Of a DNA stretch of 64,000 nt, positions 8,322-16,786 are shown in pieces (positions within the stretch are counted from its first letter, which is position 1; each line of letters begins with the position of its first letter). Source of the stretch: Acidobacteriota bacterium (lineage in GTDB: Bacteria > Pseudomonadota > Alphaproteobacteria > Caulobacterales > Hyphomonadaceae); NCBI GenBank assembly GCA_016712445.1, contig JADJRB010000001.1, forward strand, positions 744,001 through 808,000. The letters run 5' to 3'. The notes under the pieces are model-generated. The model did not search any database and had not been told where the DNA came from. It saw nothing but the letters and a program-made list of their open reading frames with translations. The translations under genes and the position numbers were made by a program.

Positions 8322-9488
8322 CTAGAGCTTAGAGGCTTCCTCGTGGAAGGCCCAGTCGAGCCAGGGCAAGAGCTTCGACACGTCCGAGGGCTCGACCGAC
8401 CCGCCGACCCAGATGCGCAGGCCCGGAGGCGCTTTTGCATAGCCGGCGGCATCGAAGCAGGCGTTTTCGGACTCGAGCCGCTTCATCATCTTCTTGATGA
8501 AGTCGCGCTGGCCGGCTTCGTCGAGCTTGGCGACGCGCGGATCGACGATCTTGAACGTCACGCCGGTGTTCGAGCGCACCGCCTTGTCGGCGCAAAGGAA
8601 CTCGACCCAATCGGTCTTGCCTTCCCAATCCGTCAGGGTACGGAGGCTGTCGTCCGAGCGTTCCTTCAGCTTCTTCCAGCCGCCCAGCCGTTCGACCCAG
8701 TCGAGCGCCTGCAGGTAGTCCTCGACGCAGAGCATCGACGGCGTGTTGATGGTGGCACCTTCGAACAGGTCTTCGTCGAGCTTGCCGCCCTTGGTCATGC
8801 GGAAGAGTTTCGGCAGCGGACGGTCCGGCGTGTAGCTCTCAAGGCGCTTCACGGCGTTGGGCGACAGGATCAGCATGCCGTGGGCCGCTTCCCCGCCGAG
8901 GCATTTCTGCCAGCTATAGGTGACCACATCGAGCTTCTCCCACTCGATGTCCTGGCTGAAGGCGGCAGACGTCGCGTCGCAGATCACGACACGGTCCGGG
9001 TTCGGCTTGATCCAGTCGGCGTTCTTGACCCGCACGCCCGACGTGGTGCCGTTCCAGGTGAAGATGATGTCGGCGTCGTCGCGGGCCTTAGCGAAGTCCG
9101 GCAGGGCGCCGTAATCGGCGACATAGGTCTTGCAGTCCGCGAGCTTCAGCTGCTTGGTCGCGTCGGTCACCCAGTCGGAGCCGAAGCTTTCCCACGCGAA
9201 CACGTCTACCGGCTTGGTGCCGAGCATCGACCACATGCACATCTCGACGGCGCCGGTATCGGAGGCCGGCACGATGGCGACCCGGTAGCCGTCCGGCAGG
9301 CCCAGGATAAGCTTGGTGCGGTCGATCGCAGCCTTGAGCTTCTTCTTGGCGTCGCCTGAACGGTGCGACCGGCCGAGGGCGGCGGTGGCGAGGTTCTGCA
9401 ATGAAAAGGTTGGGTATTTTGCGGTGGGGCCCGACGAAAAATGCGGGCACGCAGGGCGCACTACCGGCTTGGCGGTGGTCACGGTCAT
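8322..9488 (-). CDS. serC: Phosphoserine aminotransferase
   Basis: 388 aa. A PLP enzyme converting 3-phosphohydroxypyruvate + glutamate to phosphoserine + 2-oxoglutarate, and also acting in vitamin B6 synthesis in many bacteria. The PLP lysine is K195 in SWQKCLGGE, with the upstream Asp in VVICDATSAAF. The N-terminal FSSGPTAKYP is typical of the alphaproteobacterial serC branch. It is the first gene of the serC-GNAT-serA cluster and is preceded by a structured leader whose last hairpin overlaps its AGGAG ribosome site. Confidence 0.96.
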   Translation of the reverse strand: MTVTTAKPVVRPACPHFSSGPTAKYPTFSLQNLATAALGRSHRSGDAKKKLKAAIDRTKLILGLPDGYRVAIVPASDTGAVEMCMWSMLGTKPVDVFAWESFGSDWVTDATKQLKLADCKTYVADYGALPDFAKARDDADIIFTWNGTTSGVRVKNADWIKPNPDRVVICDATSAAFSQDIEWEKLDVVTYSWQKCLGGEAAHGMLILSPNAVKRLESYTPDRPLPKLFRMTKGGKLDEDLFEGATINTPSMLCVEDYLQALDWVERLGGWKKLKERSDDSLRTLTDWEGKTDWVEFLCADKAVRSNTGVTFKIVDPRVAKLDEAGQRDFIKKMMKRLESENACFDAAGYAKAPPGLRIWVGGSVEPSDVSKLLPWLDWAFHEEASKL

Positions 9489-9560
9489 CTGTTTTTACTC
9501 CTATCCTCACAGATAGGCTGGGCGCCGTTGGTGGCGCCTGGCCCGCGCGCGGTGTCTCAC
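9489..9560 (-). promoter_or_regulatory. Candidate serC leader RNA (tandem hairpins covering the ribosome site)
   Basis: Reading the minus strand toward serC, there is a GGCGCC/GGCGCC hairpin with a 6-nt loop (9521-9538), then CCTATC/GATAGG with a 6-nt loop (9500-9517). The 3' arm of the second stem overlaps the AGGAG that precedes the serC ATG. This layout matches what is known of the serC RNA motif found upstream of serC in Alphaproteobacteria. The match is from memory of the architecture, not a covariance search. Confidence 0.6.
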
Positions 9561-9715
9561 ATTTCCCGGACGGACACAAATGGCATTTTCGGTAGCGCGC
9601 CGAAGTCGCGACACCCGCGGGGCGGGAACGCAGGTCCGCGATCGACGTTGGAACCGGGTCCCCGCCCCTGCCGGTGCGAGGCGCGTTCAACCCCCAGCCG
9701 GAGCCGCCCGTTTCC

Positions 9716-10930
9716 ATGTTGACCGAGAAACGTGACCTGCGAGGCGGAACTCCAGTCTGGGCCGACAGCCCGCATAGCCGCGTGCAGACCCGCAGCCGGC
9801 TGCAACAGGAACACTGCGATGTCGCGGTTGTCGGCGGCGGGGTGAGCGGCGCCCTGACGGCGCTGGCGCTTTGCCGCACTGGCCTTGATGTCGTGGTCGT
9901 CGACCGGCGTGAGCCAGGATCAGGCAGCACGCTTGCCAGCACCGCAATGATCCAGTTCGAAATTGACACGCCGCTGACAAAGCTCGCGGACCAGATCGGG
10001 GCGCGAAAGGCGGAGCGCGCCTATCTGCGCTCCTACGCCGCCGTGGCCGGCCTCGGCGCCCTCGTGCATGAACTGGGCATCTCCGCGAACTGGATTGACC
10101 GGCAGGCCCTCTATCTTGCCGGCCCGGAAATGGGATTCCGCGGACTGAAAGCCGAGGCCGTACACCGGGCGAAGATCGGCTTGCCGTCTGAATTTCTTCC
10201 GGGAGCGGAGCTTCGGGACATCTACGGAATCGATCGGACGGGGGCGATCGTCTCAGGCGGCGCCGCCGAGCTCAATCCCATCCAGCTGACCGCCGGTTGT
10301 CTGCGTGCGGCGCGCCGGCTCGGCTGCCGGGTCTATGGCGGACAGGAAGTGGTGCGGGTTGAGGCGAGCGCCCGCTCGGTCGTCCTGCGCACCGGCGAGG
10401 GCGGCGAGATCAGTTGCCGGCGCGCCGTATTCGCGACGGGGTACGAAGTCGTGGACGGCCTGCCGCGCGACCGGTTCGACATCACCTCGTCCTGGGCGAT
10501 TGCCACAAAACCGATCCCGCCCGCCGAATTCTGGCCCGGCCGCTGCCTGATCTGGGAGGCGGCCGATCCCTACCTCTACCTGCGCAGCACGCCGGACAAC
10601 CGCATCGTCGCCGGCGGCGAGGATTCTGGCCTCAAGGACGCCGATCGCCGCGACGCGGCCGTGCCCGCCAAGGCGGAGAAGATCCTGCGATCCGTCGAGC
10701 GCCTGCTGCCCGGCCGCAAACTGGAGATCGACTATGCCTGGGCCGGCGCCTTCGCCGAAAGCCCGACAGGCCTGCCGCTGTTCGAGGAAATCGACGGCCT
10801 GCCGAACTGCCTTGCCATCCTCGGCTGCGGCGGAAACGGCATCACGTTCAGCTACGTCGCGTCCGAAATCGCCAGCCAATGGGCGAAGGGGCGCAGCGAT
10901 CCGGACCGGGACTTGTTCCGCGCGACCTGA
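9716..10930 (+). CDS. FAD-dependent oxidoreductase of the D-amino-acid oxidase (DAO) family
   Basis: 404 aa from the ATG at 9716; a GTG 42 bp upstream is an alternative start. A DAO-type flavoprotein: CDVAVVGGGVSGALTALAL is the FAD Rossmann motif, VVVDRREPGSGST is the ribose-binding strand and FATGYE is the second FAD motif. Near the C-terminus WAGAFAESPTGLPLF and LGCGGNGITFSY are the usual closing elements. It probably oxidises a secondary or primary amine such as an amino acid or gamma-glutamyl amine; the substrate is unknown. It is divergent from serC. Confidence 0.85.
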   Translation: MLTEKRDLRGGTPVWADSPHSRVQTRSRLQQEHCDVAVVGGGVSGALTALALCRTGLDVVVVDRREPGSGSTLASTAMIQFEIDTPLTKLADQIGARKAERAYLRSYAAVAGLGALVHELGISANWIDRQALYLAGPEMGFRGLKAEAVHRAKIGLPSEFLPGAELRDIYGIDRTGAIVSGGAAELNPIQLTAGCLRAARRLGCRVYGGQEVVRVEASARSVVLRTGEGGEISCRRAVFATGYEVVDGLPRDRFDITSSWAIATKPIPPAEFWPGRCLIWEAADPYLYLRSTPDNRIVAGGEDSGLKDADRRDAAVPAKAEKILRSVERLLPGRKLEIDYAWAGAFAESPTGLPLFEEIDGLPNCLAILGCGGNGITFSYVASEIASQWAKGRSDPDRDLFRAT

Positions 10931-10988
10931 GAAAGTCTAAACAGACACCTTCATTGCGCGGACCAAGCGGCGGTGGTTTCATTGCCGT

Positions 10989-11825
10989 ATGAGCATCGAA
11001 ATCCGTCCCCTCTCCGGCACGCTGGGCGCTGAAATCTTCGGGCTGGACCTGCAGGCCGGCCTGTCAAACGCCGCGTTTGACCAGGTCCACCAAGCCTTTC
11101 TCGATCACAAGGTGATCGTCATGCGCGGGCAGACCGGCCTGCAGCCCGACCAGCACAAGGCATTCGCCCGCCGGTTCGGCACGCTCAATATCCACCCCTA
11201 CGTGAAGGGCATGGCGGATCATCCGGAGCTGATGGAGATCATCAAGGAGAAGGAAGACAAGACCAACTTCGGCGGCGGTTGGCACACGGACATGAGCTTT
11301 GAGGAAGTCCCTGCCCTCGGCTCGATCCTGCATGCCATCGAACTGCCGCCGTATGGCGGGGACACCCTGTTCGCCGACCAGCAGGCTGCCTACGACGCCC
11401 TGTCACCCGGCTTGAAGTCCACGCTGGCCGGGCTCAAGGCGGTGCACTCCGCCAGCCGCGAATACGGCGTACACGGTATTTCGGCGCAGTCGCGCAAGTC
11501 GATGGCGTCTTCGGTCGCGGAGGAGGCACCGGAGTTCGAACACCCGGTCATCCGCACCCATCCCGAGACCGGTCGCAAGGGCCTCTACGTGAACCCGGCT
11601 TTCACGCTGCGCTTTGCCGGCTGGTCGACACGCGAGAGCAAGCCGCTGCTCGACTACCTGTTCAACCATTCGCGCGAGGAGCGCTTCACCTGCCGCGTGC
11701 GCTGGCAGGCCGGCGACGTGACGATGTGGGACAATCGCTGCACCTGGCACTATGCGCTGAACGACTATCCCGGCCACCGGCGCCACATGCGGCGCGCTAC
11801 CGTGAACGGGGACCGGCCGGTCTAG
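10989..11825 (+). CDS. TauD/TfdA-family 2-oxoglutarate and Fe(II)-dependent dioxygenase
   Basis: 278 aa. The metal-binding triad is visible: WHTDMSF gives the H-x-D pair and TWHYALNDYPGHRRHMRR gives the distal His plus the Arg residues that bind 2-oxoglutarate. The N-terminal IRPLSGTLGAEIFGLDL is the usual family opening. Substrates in this family include taurine, alkyl sulfates and aryloxyacetates; no sulfonate transporter is nearby, so the substrate is undecided. Its stop overlaps the stop of the convergent lysoplasmalogenase gene by 4 bp. Confidence 0.9.
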   Translation: MSIEIRPLSGTLGAEIFGLDLQAGLSNAAFDQVHQAFLDHKVIVMRGQTGLQPDQHKAFARRFGTLNIHPYVKGMADHPELMEIIKEKEDKTNFGGGWHTDMSFEEVPALGSILHAIELPPYGGDTLFADQQAAYDALSPGLKSTLAGLKAVHSASREYGVHGISAQSRKSMASSVAEEAPEFEHPVIRTHPETGRKGLYVNPAFTLRFAGWSTRESKPLLDYLFNHSREERFTCRVRWQAGDVTMWDNRCTWHYALNDYPGHRRHMRRATVNGDRPV

Positions 11826-12373
11826 GTGACGGCACTGATCATGCCGAACGTGATCGCGGCCTGGCCGAAGAAATACAGGAACCAAACGGCGTAGGACTGG
11901 AGCCTGCGCGGCGGCGCACCGGCAGGTTGGCGGAATAGCTCATTGGCGAGCACGGCGTCGGATGCAATGAACATCAGGGCGCCGGCAGTCACCAGGCGGT
12001 AGCTGGCCGGCAGCGCGATCGCAGCTGCCCCCATCATCAGGATCACCGCGCCGTAGGCCAGAACGGGGACCCGCATCTTCCCGAGCCAGGGCACCAGCCA
12101 GCGGATATAGGCCGCGCCGCCCAGCACGAGCACCGCCTGCCCCGCCTTCACCGGCCAGGTCCAGCCCGCGCCATCGCCGATCTTCCAGAACAGGATCACA
12201 TAGAAGACGTGCGCCAGGAAAAAGGCGGCCATGCCCGGCAGCAGCCAACGTTCCGGCTTGCCAGCGAGGAACAGGTCGCCGACCGCCGACGCCGCAAGTG
12301 CCGCCCACAGCAGCCATGGCCCGCCAGCGGCATAAGCCGCCGCAGAGAGGACCAAGACGCCGGACACCTTCAC
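11822..12373 (-). CDS. YhhN/lysoplasmalogenase-family membrane protein
   Basis: 183 aa from a GTG. Six or so hydrophobic helices are present, with the family motifs ASAVGDLFLAG (the conserved GD pair) and ASDAVLANELF near the C-terminus. Members hydrolyse vinyl-ether lysophospholipids or are uncharacterised. In-frame coding continues upstream of this GTG without a stop, giving a plausible first helix (AAFAFAGALALAYGFIFNF) back to a CTG at 12478 that overlaps the TGA of the YkvA gene. The true protein may therefore be about 218 aa, which is closer to the family length. Confidence 0.82.
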   Translation of the reverse strand: MKVSGVLVLSAAAYAAGGPWLLWAALAASAVGDLFLAGKPERWLLPGMAAFFLAHVFYVILFWKIGDGAGWTWPVKAGQAVLVLGGAAYIRWLVPWLGKMRVPVLAYGAVILMMGAAAIALPASYRLVTAGALMFIASDAVLANELFRQPAGAPPRRLQSYAVWFLYFFGQAAITFGMISAVT

Positions 12374-12474
12374 CGCGGCGCGGACCGGTCCGCCTTCCCG
12401 GAAATTGAAAATGAAGCCGTAGGCCAGCGCCAGAGCGCCGGCGAAGGCAAACGCCGCGCGGATCGCGTGTTCGC

Positions 12475-12876
12475 TCAGGCCGCGTCCCCGATCGGCTCGG
12501 GCAGGCGCAGCACCTTGCGGGCGAGGGCACGGTGGCGTTCCTTGACGTGCATGCCCACGACGCTGAGCGCGGTCGCAAGCACCGTGGCGTCATCGGTGAA
12601 GCCGAGGCCGGCGATCACGTCCGGCAGCATGTCGACCGGCATCACGAAATAGGCCGCTGCGGCAAAAAGCACCGCCTTCGCCTTGAGCGGCGTCAAAGGA
12701 TCCCGCGCGCAAAAATAGGCGCTCGCAAGATCATCCGCGAAGGGAATTTTCCCTGCAAACCGTAGCAGTTTGGGCACAACGCCGCGCGCGATGCGCTCAT
12801 TGCGCTGAATCGTCTTCGGCAGGTAGACCCCGCCTTCACCCCTCACGGTGTTGATGATTTCCGCTGCGTCAGACAT
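12475..12876 (-). CDS. YkvA-family (DUF1232) small membrane-associated protein
   Basis: 133 aa. The DUF1232 core is clear: KAKAVLFAAAAYFVMPVDMLPDVIAGLGFTDD, with the P-x-D-x-(I/L)-P-D signature in a hydrophobic hairpin. The function of the family is unknown. A TATAAT sits 17 nt before the ATG with AGGAGAG between them, so the transcript leader is very short. The gene overlaps or abuts the start of the lysoplasmalogenase gene. Confidence 0.88.
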   Translation of the reverse strand: MSDAAEIINTVRGEGGVYLPKTIQRNERIARGVVPKLLRFAGKIPFADDLASAYFCARDPLTPLKAKAVLFAAAAYFVMPVDMLPDVIAGLGFTDDATVLATALSVVGMHVKERHRALARKVLRLPEPIGDAA

Positions 12877-12893
12877 TGCGCTCTCCTAGGGGT

Positions 12894-12899
12894 ATTATA
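12894..12899 (-). promoter_or_regulatory. Candidate -10 element for the ykvA-like gene
   Basis: The minus strand reads TATAAT 17 nt before the ATG at 12876; an AGGAGAG ribosome site follows directly. The -35 region 17 bp upstream (TTTCGG) is poor, so this is a -10 call only. Confidence 0.4.
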
Positions 12900-12953
12900 G
12901 TTCACTGCCAACATCACCGAAAGCAATACCAACACTCTTGGAGGGCTTTGCCC

Positions 12954-13733
12954 ATGGAACTGAACTCGAACATCTCCGCCGTCATCACGGGAGGCGCATC
13001 GGGCCTCGGCGCGGCAACGGCCCGCAAACTGGCCAGCTATGGCGTGAAAGTCGCCCTCTTTGACCTCAACGCCGAAAAGGGCGAAGCGGTTGCAAAGGAA
13101 CTCGGCGGCGTATTCTGCAACGTCAACGTGACCGACGACGCTTCGGTCGACGCAGGCTTCGCGAAAGCCCGCGCCGCCATCGGCCAGGAGCGCATCCTGA
13201 TCAACTGCGCCGGCACCGGCAACGCCATCAAGACCGCCAGCCGTGACAAGAACACCGGCGAGATCAGCCACTTCCCGCTCGACAAGTTCAACCTGATTAT
13301 CCAGATCAACCTCGTCGGCACCTTCCGCTGCATCGCCAAGTCGGCTGCCGGCATGCTGACGCTCGACCCGATCGACGGCGAGCGCGGCGCGATCGTCAAC
13401 ACGGCGTCGGTTGCCGCTGAAGACGGCCAGATCGGCCAAGCCGCCTACTCGGCATCCAAAGGCGGCGTTGTCGGCATGACCCTGCCGATCGCCCGCGACC
13501 TCAGCCGCGATTTCATCCGCGTCAACACGATCCTGCCGGGCATCTTCAACACGCCGCTGCTGGCCGCCGCGCCGGAGCCCGTGAAAGCCGCCCTCGGCGC
13601 GCAGGTTCCGCACCCCGCCCGTCTCGGCAATCCGGAAGAGTATGCCTCGCTGGCCGTCGAGATGTGCCGCAACGGCTACTTCAACGGCGAAGACGTCCGC
13701 CTCGATGGCGCCATCCGCATGGCGCCGCGCTAA
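12954..13733 (+). CDS. Short-chain dehydrogenase, 3-hydroxyacyl-CoA dehydrogenase type II-like
   Basis: 259 aa from an ATG with GGAGG upstream. A classical SDR: cofactor loop ITGGASGLGAATARKL, Asp in VALFDLN (NAD preference), NCAG motif, catalytic Ser in NTASVAAEDG and YSASK with the catalytic Tyr and Lys. The sequence around IQINLVGTFRCIAKSA and the C-terminal FNGEDVRLDGAIRMAPR resemble HSD10-type 3-hydroxyacyl-CoA dehydrogenases, so a role in fatty acid or branched-chain degradation is likely. A strong terminator follows. Confidence 0.9.
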   Translation: MELNSNISAVITGGASGLGAATARKLASYGVKVALFDLNAEKGEAVAKELGGVFCNVNVTDDASVDAGFAKARAAIGQERILINCAGTGNAIKTASRDKNTGEISHFPLDKFNLIIQINLVGTFRCIAKSAAGMLTLDPIDGERGAIVNTASVAAEDGQIGQAAYSASKGGVVGMTLPIARDLSRDFIRVNTILPGIFNTPLLAAAPEPVKAALGAQVPHPARLGNPEEYASLAVEMCRNGYFNGEDVRLDGAIRMAPR

Positions 13734-13757
13734 GCGTTTGCGCATCCCGGAATGATC

Positions 13758-13787
13758 AAGGCCGGCCCTGCGGGGCCGGCCTTTTTT
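13758..13787 (+). terminator. Rho-independent terminator after the SDR gene
   Basis: A 9-bp perfect GC stem (GGCCGGCCC with its complement) and a 4-nt loop are followed by TTTTTT, 25 bp past the stop codon. Confidence 0.9.
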
Positions 13788-13788
13788 G

Positions 13789-14325
13789 TCAGGCTTTCGC
13801 CGGCATGAACCGGCTGTTGCGCAGCAGCAGCGCCGAGACGAGCGACACCAGCAAGCCGACAGGCAGGATTTCCGTGAAGGTGATCGGCATCCGGAAAAGC
13901 GGGTTTTCGTACATTTCGACAAACTCCTGCGCCTTTGCCGTCTCGGCCGCGATTTCCGCTTCGCTGGCGCCGCGGGCCTTGGCGGCCTCTATCAGGTGCT
14001 CCGTGTAGAAGGCGCCGAAATCCATGCCCGTGACCGCAAGGGTCACCTCCCACGCCACAACGTAGAAGACCCCCGCAACGGCGCTGATACCCAAACCCAT
14101 CAGGAAGGCGGGCAGGAACTTGATGACGCCGCCGTTGGCGACATCCCGCTGGCGTTTAACGGCGAGAAAAATAATGCTGAGCGCGACCAGCATGGTCGTG
14201 TAGCCGACGAGCAGGCCGGCATTGCCGGTGGGCGCCTTGTCGCCGAACACGGCCGCGACAAGAACCATCGGCACGCCGACGATCAACCCGGCAACCGCGC
14301 CGTTCTTTAGAATGGAAGACAACAT
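13789..14325 (-). CDS. DUF4199-family membrane protein
   Basis: 178 aa from ATG with AGGAGAG upstream. Four hydrophobic helices are seen: about residues 7-28, 38-55, 70-95, and 150-170 at the C-terminus. The helix 3-4 loop is charged and contains the YTEHLIEAAKARGASEAEI segment typical of DUF4199 proteins. The function of the family is unknown. It lies 103 bp downstream of a membrane LuxR-type regulator in the same direction, an arrangement that suggests a functional pair. Confidence 0.82.
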   Translation of the reverse strand: MLSSILKNGAVAGLIVGVPMVLVAAVFGDKAPTGNAGLLVGYTTMLVALSIIFLAVKRQRDVANGGVIKFLPAFLMGLGISAVAGVFYVVAWEVTLAVTGMDFGAFYTEHLIEAAKARGASEAEIAAETAKAQEFVEMYENPLFRMPITFTEILPVGLLVSLVSALLLRNSRFMPAKA

Positions 14326-14428
14326 GGAAGCTCTCCTGTTCAGCTTGCGCCACCAATGTCCGGCACGGGGCCTCGCCAGCAATCGCCAGAAAGGGTGATT
14401 TTCGCGAATTCAGCCATTTTCCGGCGGC

Positions 14429-14884
14429 TCAAGCGAGAATGCCAAGTTCCCGCGCTTTCAGGATCGCTTCGGTACGGCGGCGCGCCTGCAGCTTTTCGAG
14501 CAGCCGGGCCACATGGGTTTTCACTGTATTGGGTGACACGCCCAGCTTCGCCGCGATCTCCTTGTTGGAAAGGCCGGCCTCGAGCAGCCCGAGAACCTCG
14601 GTTTCACGCGCGCTGAGGCCCAGTGTCCGGCGCGCTTCGGGGTTGCCGTCAAACGCCTCCGGCTTGCGGCGAGCGCCGAACAGACGCGCGCCCATCCAGA
14701 TGCCAAGCGTGAGGAACAGGAGCGCGACCACGAAAACCTGGAGCTGCCAGGACGATCCCACGCTCAGGCGGTGATAGTCCATCACGGACAGGATCAGTGT
14801 GCCGAGCGCGAGCAGGCCGCCATAGGCGACCATTGCGAGCAGCGACTTGCGCGTGATGCCGAGTGGCCGGTTCCGTTTACCCAT
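14429..14884 (-). CDS. Membrane-anchored LuxR/NarL-type transcriptional regulator
   Basis: 151 aa. Two hydrophobic helices at about residues 12-32 and 45-65 are followed by a linker and a C-terminal helix-turn-helix: LSARETEVLGLLEAGLSNKEIAAKLGVSPNTVKTHVARLLEKL, with all LuxR-type landmarks. There is no receiver or ligand-binding domain, so signals must reach it through the membrane part or a partner. A GAAGGA ribosome site precedes ATG. The neighbouring DUF4199 gene is the likely partner. Confidence 0.87.
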   Translation of the reverse strand: MGKRNRPLGITRKSLLAMVAYGGLLALGTLILSVMDYHRLSVGSSWQLQVFVVALLFLTLGIWMGARLFGARRKPEAFDGNPEARRTLGLSARETEVLGLLEAGLSNKEIAAKLGVSPNTVKTHVARLLEKLQARRRTEAILKARELGILA

Positions 14885-14915
14885 GGACAATTCCTTCGCG
14901 TTGAGCGCCGCCGGA

Positions 14916-15404
14916 TCAGGCGCCGGACCGGGAGGCCAGCACCGCTGCCCACCGCGTCCTCGCCTCCGGCGACCAGACGGCGCCGGCATCCGGATAGAAT
15001 TCGTCGAACGCCGGTTTGCCATCGTTCAGGCCGACCCAGCTGGCCTTGGTCGACGTGAAGATGTGCACGTCCGGCGTGATGGCCGCCTTGTCGTCGAGCG
15101 TGCCCACACGGATGAAAGCGGCCGCTTCACGCGCGGTCGGATAGTGGCTCCACACCGCAACCTGGCAGTCTGGGCAGCGCGCGATCAGCTGGCCCTTCGC
15201 GCTTTCACTCGGTGTCAGGATCACGTTCGGCGGCCCGGCCAGAAGCTCGACTTCCGACGTCTCGATGACGGCGTTGATGACAAAGGCAGAGCCCGTCTCC
15301 CGCTGGCACCAGCTGCAGTGACAGCAATGCGTGATCATCGGGTCGCGCCTCAGCCGGTAGCGGACCTTGCCGCAGGTGCAGCCGCCTTCAAGCGTTCGGG
15401 TCAT
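14916..15404 (-). CDS. GFA (CENP-V/glutathione-dependent formaldehyde-activating) domain protein
   Basis: 162 aa from ATG with GGAGAG upstream. The zinc-binding cysteines of the GFA fold are present: GGCTCGKVRYRL near the N-terminus, HCCHCSWCQRETGSAF around residue 32-47, and RCPDCQVAVWSHY in the middle. It is predicted to be a cytosolic zinc protein, perhaps binding glutathione or a related thiol; the substrate is not known. It is the gene upstream of the LuxR-type regulator, with 31 bp between them. Confidence 0.88.
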   Translation of the reverse strand: MTRTLEGGCTCGKVRYRLRRDPMITHCCHCSWCQRETGSAFVINAVIETSEVELLAGPPNVILTPSESAKGQLIARCPDCQVAVWSHYPTAREAAAFIRVGTLDDKAAITPDVHIFTSTKASWVGLNDGKPAFDEFYPDAGAVWSPEARTRWAAVLASRSGA

Positions 15405-15461
15405 GGGCCTCTCCTCCACGCGCGAAGTGTAGCGGTGCGCGCGTGCCGGACAAGCGGCGTG

Positions 15462-15929
15462 TCAGCCGATCGGCGCCGAGGGATCGCGCACGCGGATGAG
15501 ACCGTTCGAGATCATCGTCATGACGATATCGCCATTCTGATTGTAGACGGTCTGGCGCGACTTGGTGATGCCCATGTCCGGGCGGGATTTCGAGCGCCGT
15601 TTCTCGACCAGCTCGACCTCCACGGAGAGTTCGTCGCCGGGATAGACGGGCTTGACCCAGCGCAGTTCGTCGATGCCGGGCGAGCCTAGCCCGGCGGTCG
15701 GTTCCGTGTCCTTCCAGCTGTCGACCATCATGCGCATGACCATCGCGCCGGTGTGCCAGCCGGACGCCGAGAGCCGGCCAAAATGCGTCTGCTTCGCCGC
15801 TTCGTCGTCGAGGTGGAACGGCTGGGGGTCGTATTTCGTCGCAAACTCGATCACTTCCTCGCGCGTCACCTTGTAGGTGCGCGCCGCCTTCGACCGCGTG
15901 CCGACCACCATGTCCTCGAAATAGCGCAT
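15462..15929 (-). CDS. MaoC-family hotdog dehydratase
   Basis: 155 aa. The N-terminal RYFEDMVVGTRSKAARTYKVTREEVIEFATKYDPQPFHLD is the MaoC dehydratase signature; the Asp and His of YDPQPFH are the catalytic pair for hydration of enoyl-CoA or related thioesters. ASGWHTGAMVMRMMVD and QTVYNQNGDIVMTM are further family motifs. A GGGGA ribosome site lies upstream. It is divergent from the nitroreductase gene (133 bp gap). Confidence 0.9.
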   Translation of the reverse strand: MRYFEDMVVGTRSKAARTYKVTREEVIEFATKYDPQPFHLDDEAAKQTHFGRLSASGWHTGAMVMRMMVDSWKDTEPTAGLGSPGIDELRWVKPVYPGDELSVEVELVEKRRSKSRPDMGITKSRQTVYNQNGDIVMTMISNGLIRVRDPSAPIG

Positions 15930-16062
15930 GCAAATTTCCCCGGGATACCATCGCTTCGCAGGTGGCCGGAACGACGGGAGTTGGCAAGACTGACCCAACG
16001 GGAGGGGATGCGCGAGCGGCCATCCGCGCTAGTACTTGCCGGAAAGCGGACGGGAGAGCGCA

Positions 16063-16740
16063 GTGGAATATGAAGACGTCGTGCGGGGACGCCGGAGCAT
16101 CCGGGGTTTCCAGAAGAAGCCGGTGCCGAAGGCGCTGATCCGGGAGATACTCGAGGTCGCCATGCGCGCGCCGACCTCGCTGAACACGCAGCCCTGGAAT
16201 TTTTATGTCGTGACCGGCGAGGTGCTCGACCGGATCCGCAAGGGCAATGTCGAACGCAACCTCGCCGGCGTGCCGGACAGCCGCGAGTTCCGGATGGGGC
16301 CCGGCTACGAAGGCGACCACCGCAAGCGGCAGATCGAGATCGCGATCCAGCTGTTCGAAGCGATGGGCATCGAGCGCGACAACAAGGAAAAGCGGATGGA
16401 CTGGGTGCTGCGCGGTTTCCGCCAGTTCGATGCGCCCGTCTCGATCGTGATCACCTACGACAAGTCGATCCAGGGCAGCGACATCGCGCCGTTCGATTGC
16501 GGGGGGGTCGTCAACTGCCTCGTCAACACCGCCTGGAACCGGGGCCTCGGCTGCGTGATCAATTCGCAGGGCATCATGCAGTCGCCCGTGGTGCGCGAGC
16601 ATGCGGGCATTCCGGACGACCAGGTGATCCAGACCTGCGTGGCGATGGGTTGGCCGGACGAGTCCTTCCCGGCCAACGCTGTGGTGTCACGCCGCAAGTC
16701 CGTTGATGAAGCAGCTGTATTCCGGGGGTTTGAGGACTAG
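16063..16740 (+). CDS. Nitroreductase-family FMN oxidoreductase
   Basis: 225 aa from GTG 16063, chosen because GGGAGAG precedes it and the protein then opens with the family pattern VVRGRRSIRGFQKKPVPK. APTSLNTQPWNFYVVTG is the FMN-binding loop, and CVINSQGIMQSPVVREHAGI with VAMGWPDE completes the fold. It is a dimeric FMN enzyme that reduces nitro compounds, quinones or related acceptors with NAD(P)H. A TTG start 27 bp upstream is possible but less likely. Confidence 0.9.
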   Translation: MEYEDVVRGRRSIRGFQKKPVPKALIREILEVAMRAPTSLNTQPWNFYVVTGEVLDRIRKGNVERNLAGVPDSREFRMGPGYEGDHRKRQIEIAIQLFEAMGIERDNKEKRMDWVLRGFRQFDAPVSIVITYDKSIQGSDIAPFDCGGVVNCLVNTAWNRGLGCVINSQGIMQSPVVREHAGIPDDQVIQTCVAMGWPDESFPANAVVSRRKSVDEAAVFRGFED

Positions 16741-16786
16741 GCCGGCTGCGGGCATAGTCGTCAGCGTCTATTGGAATAGCTGACGC

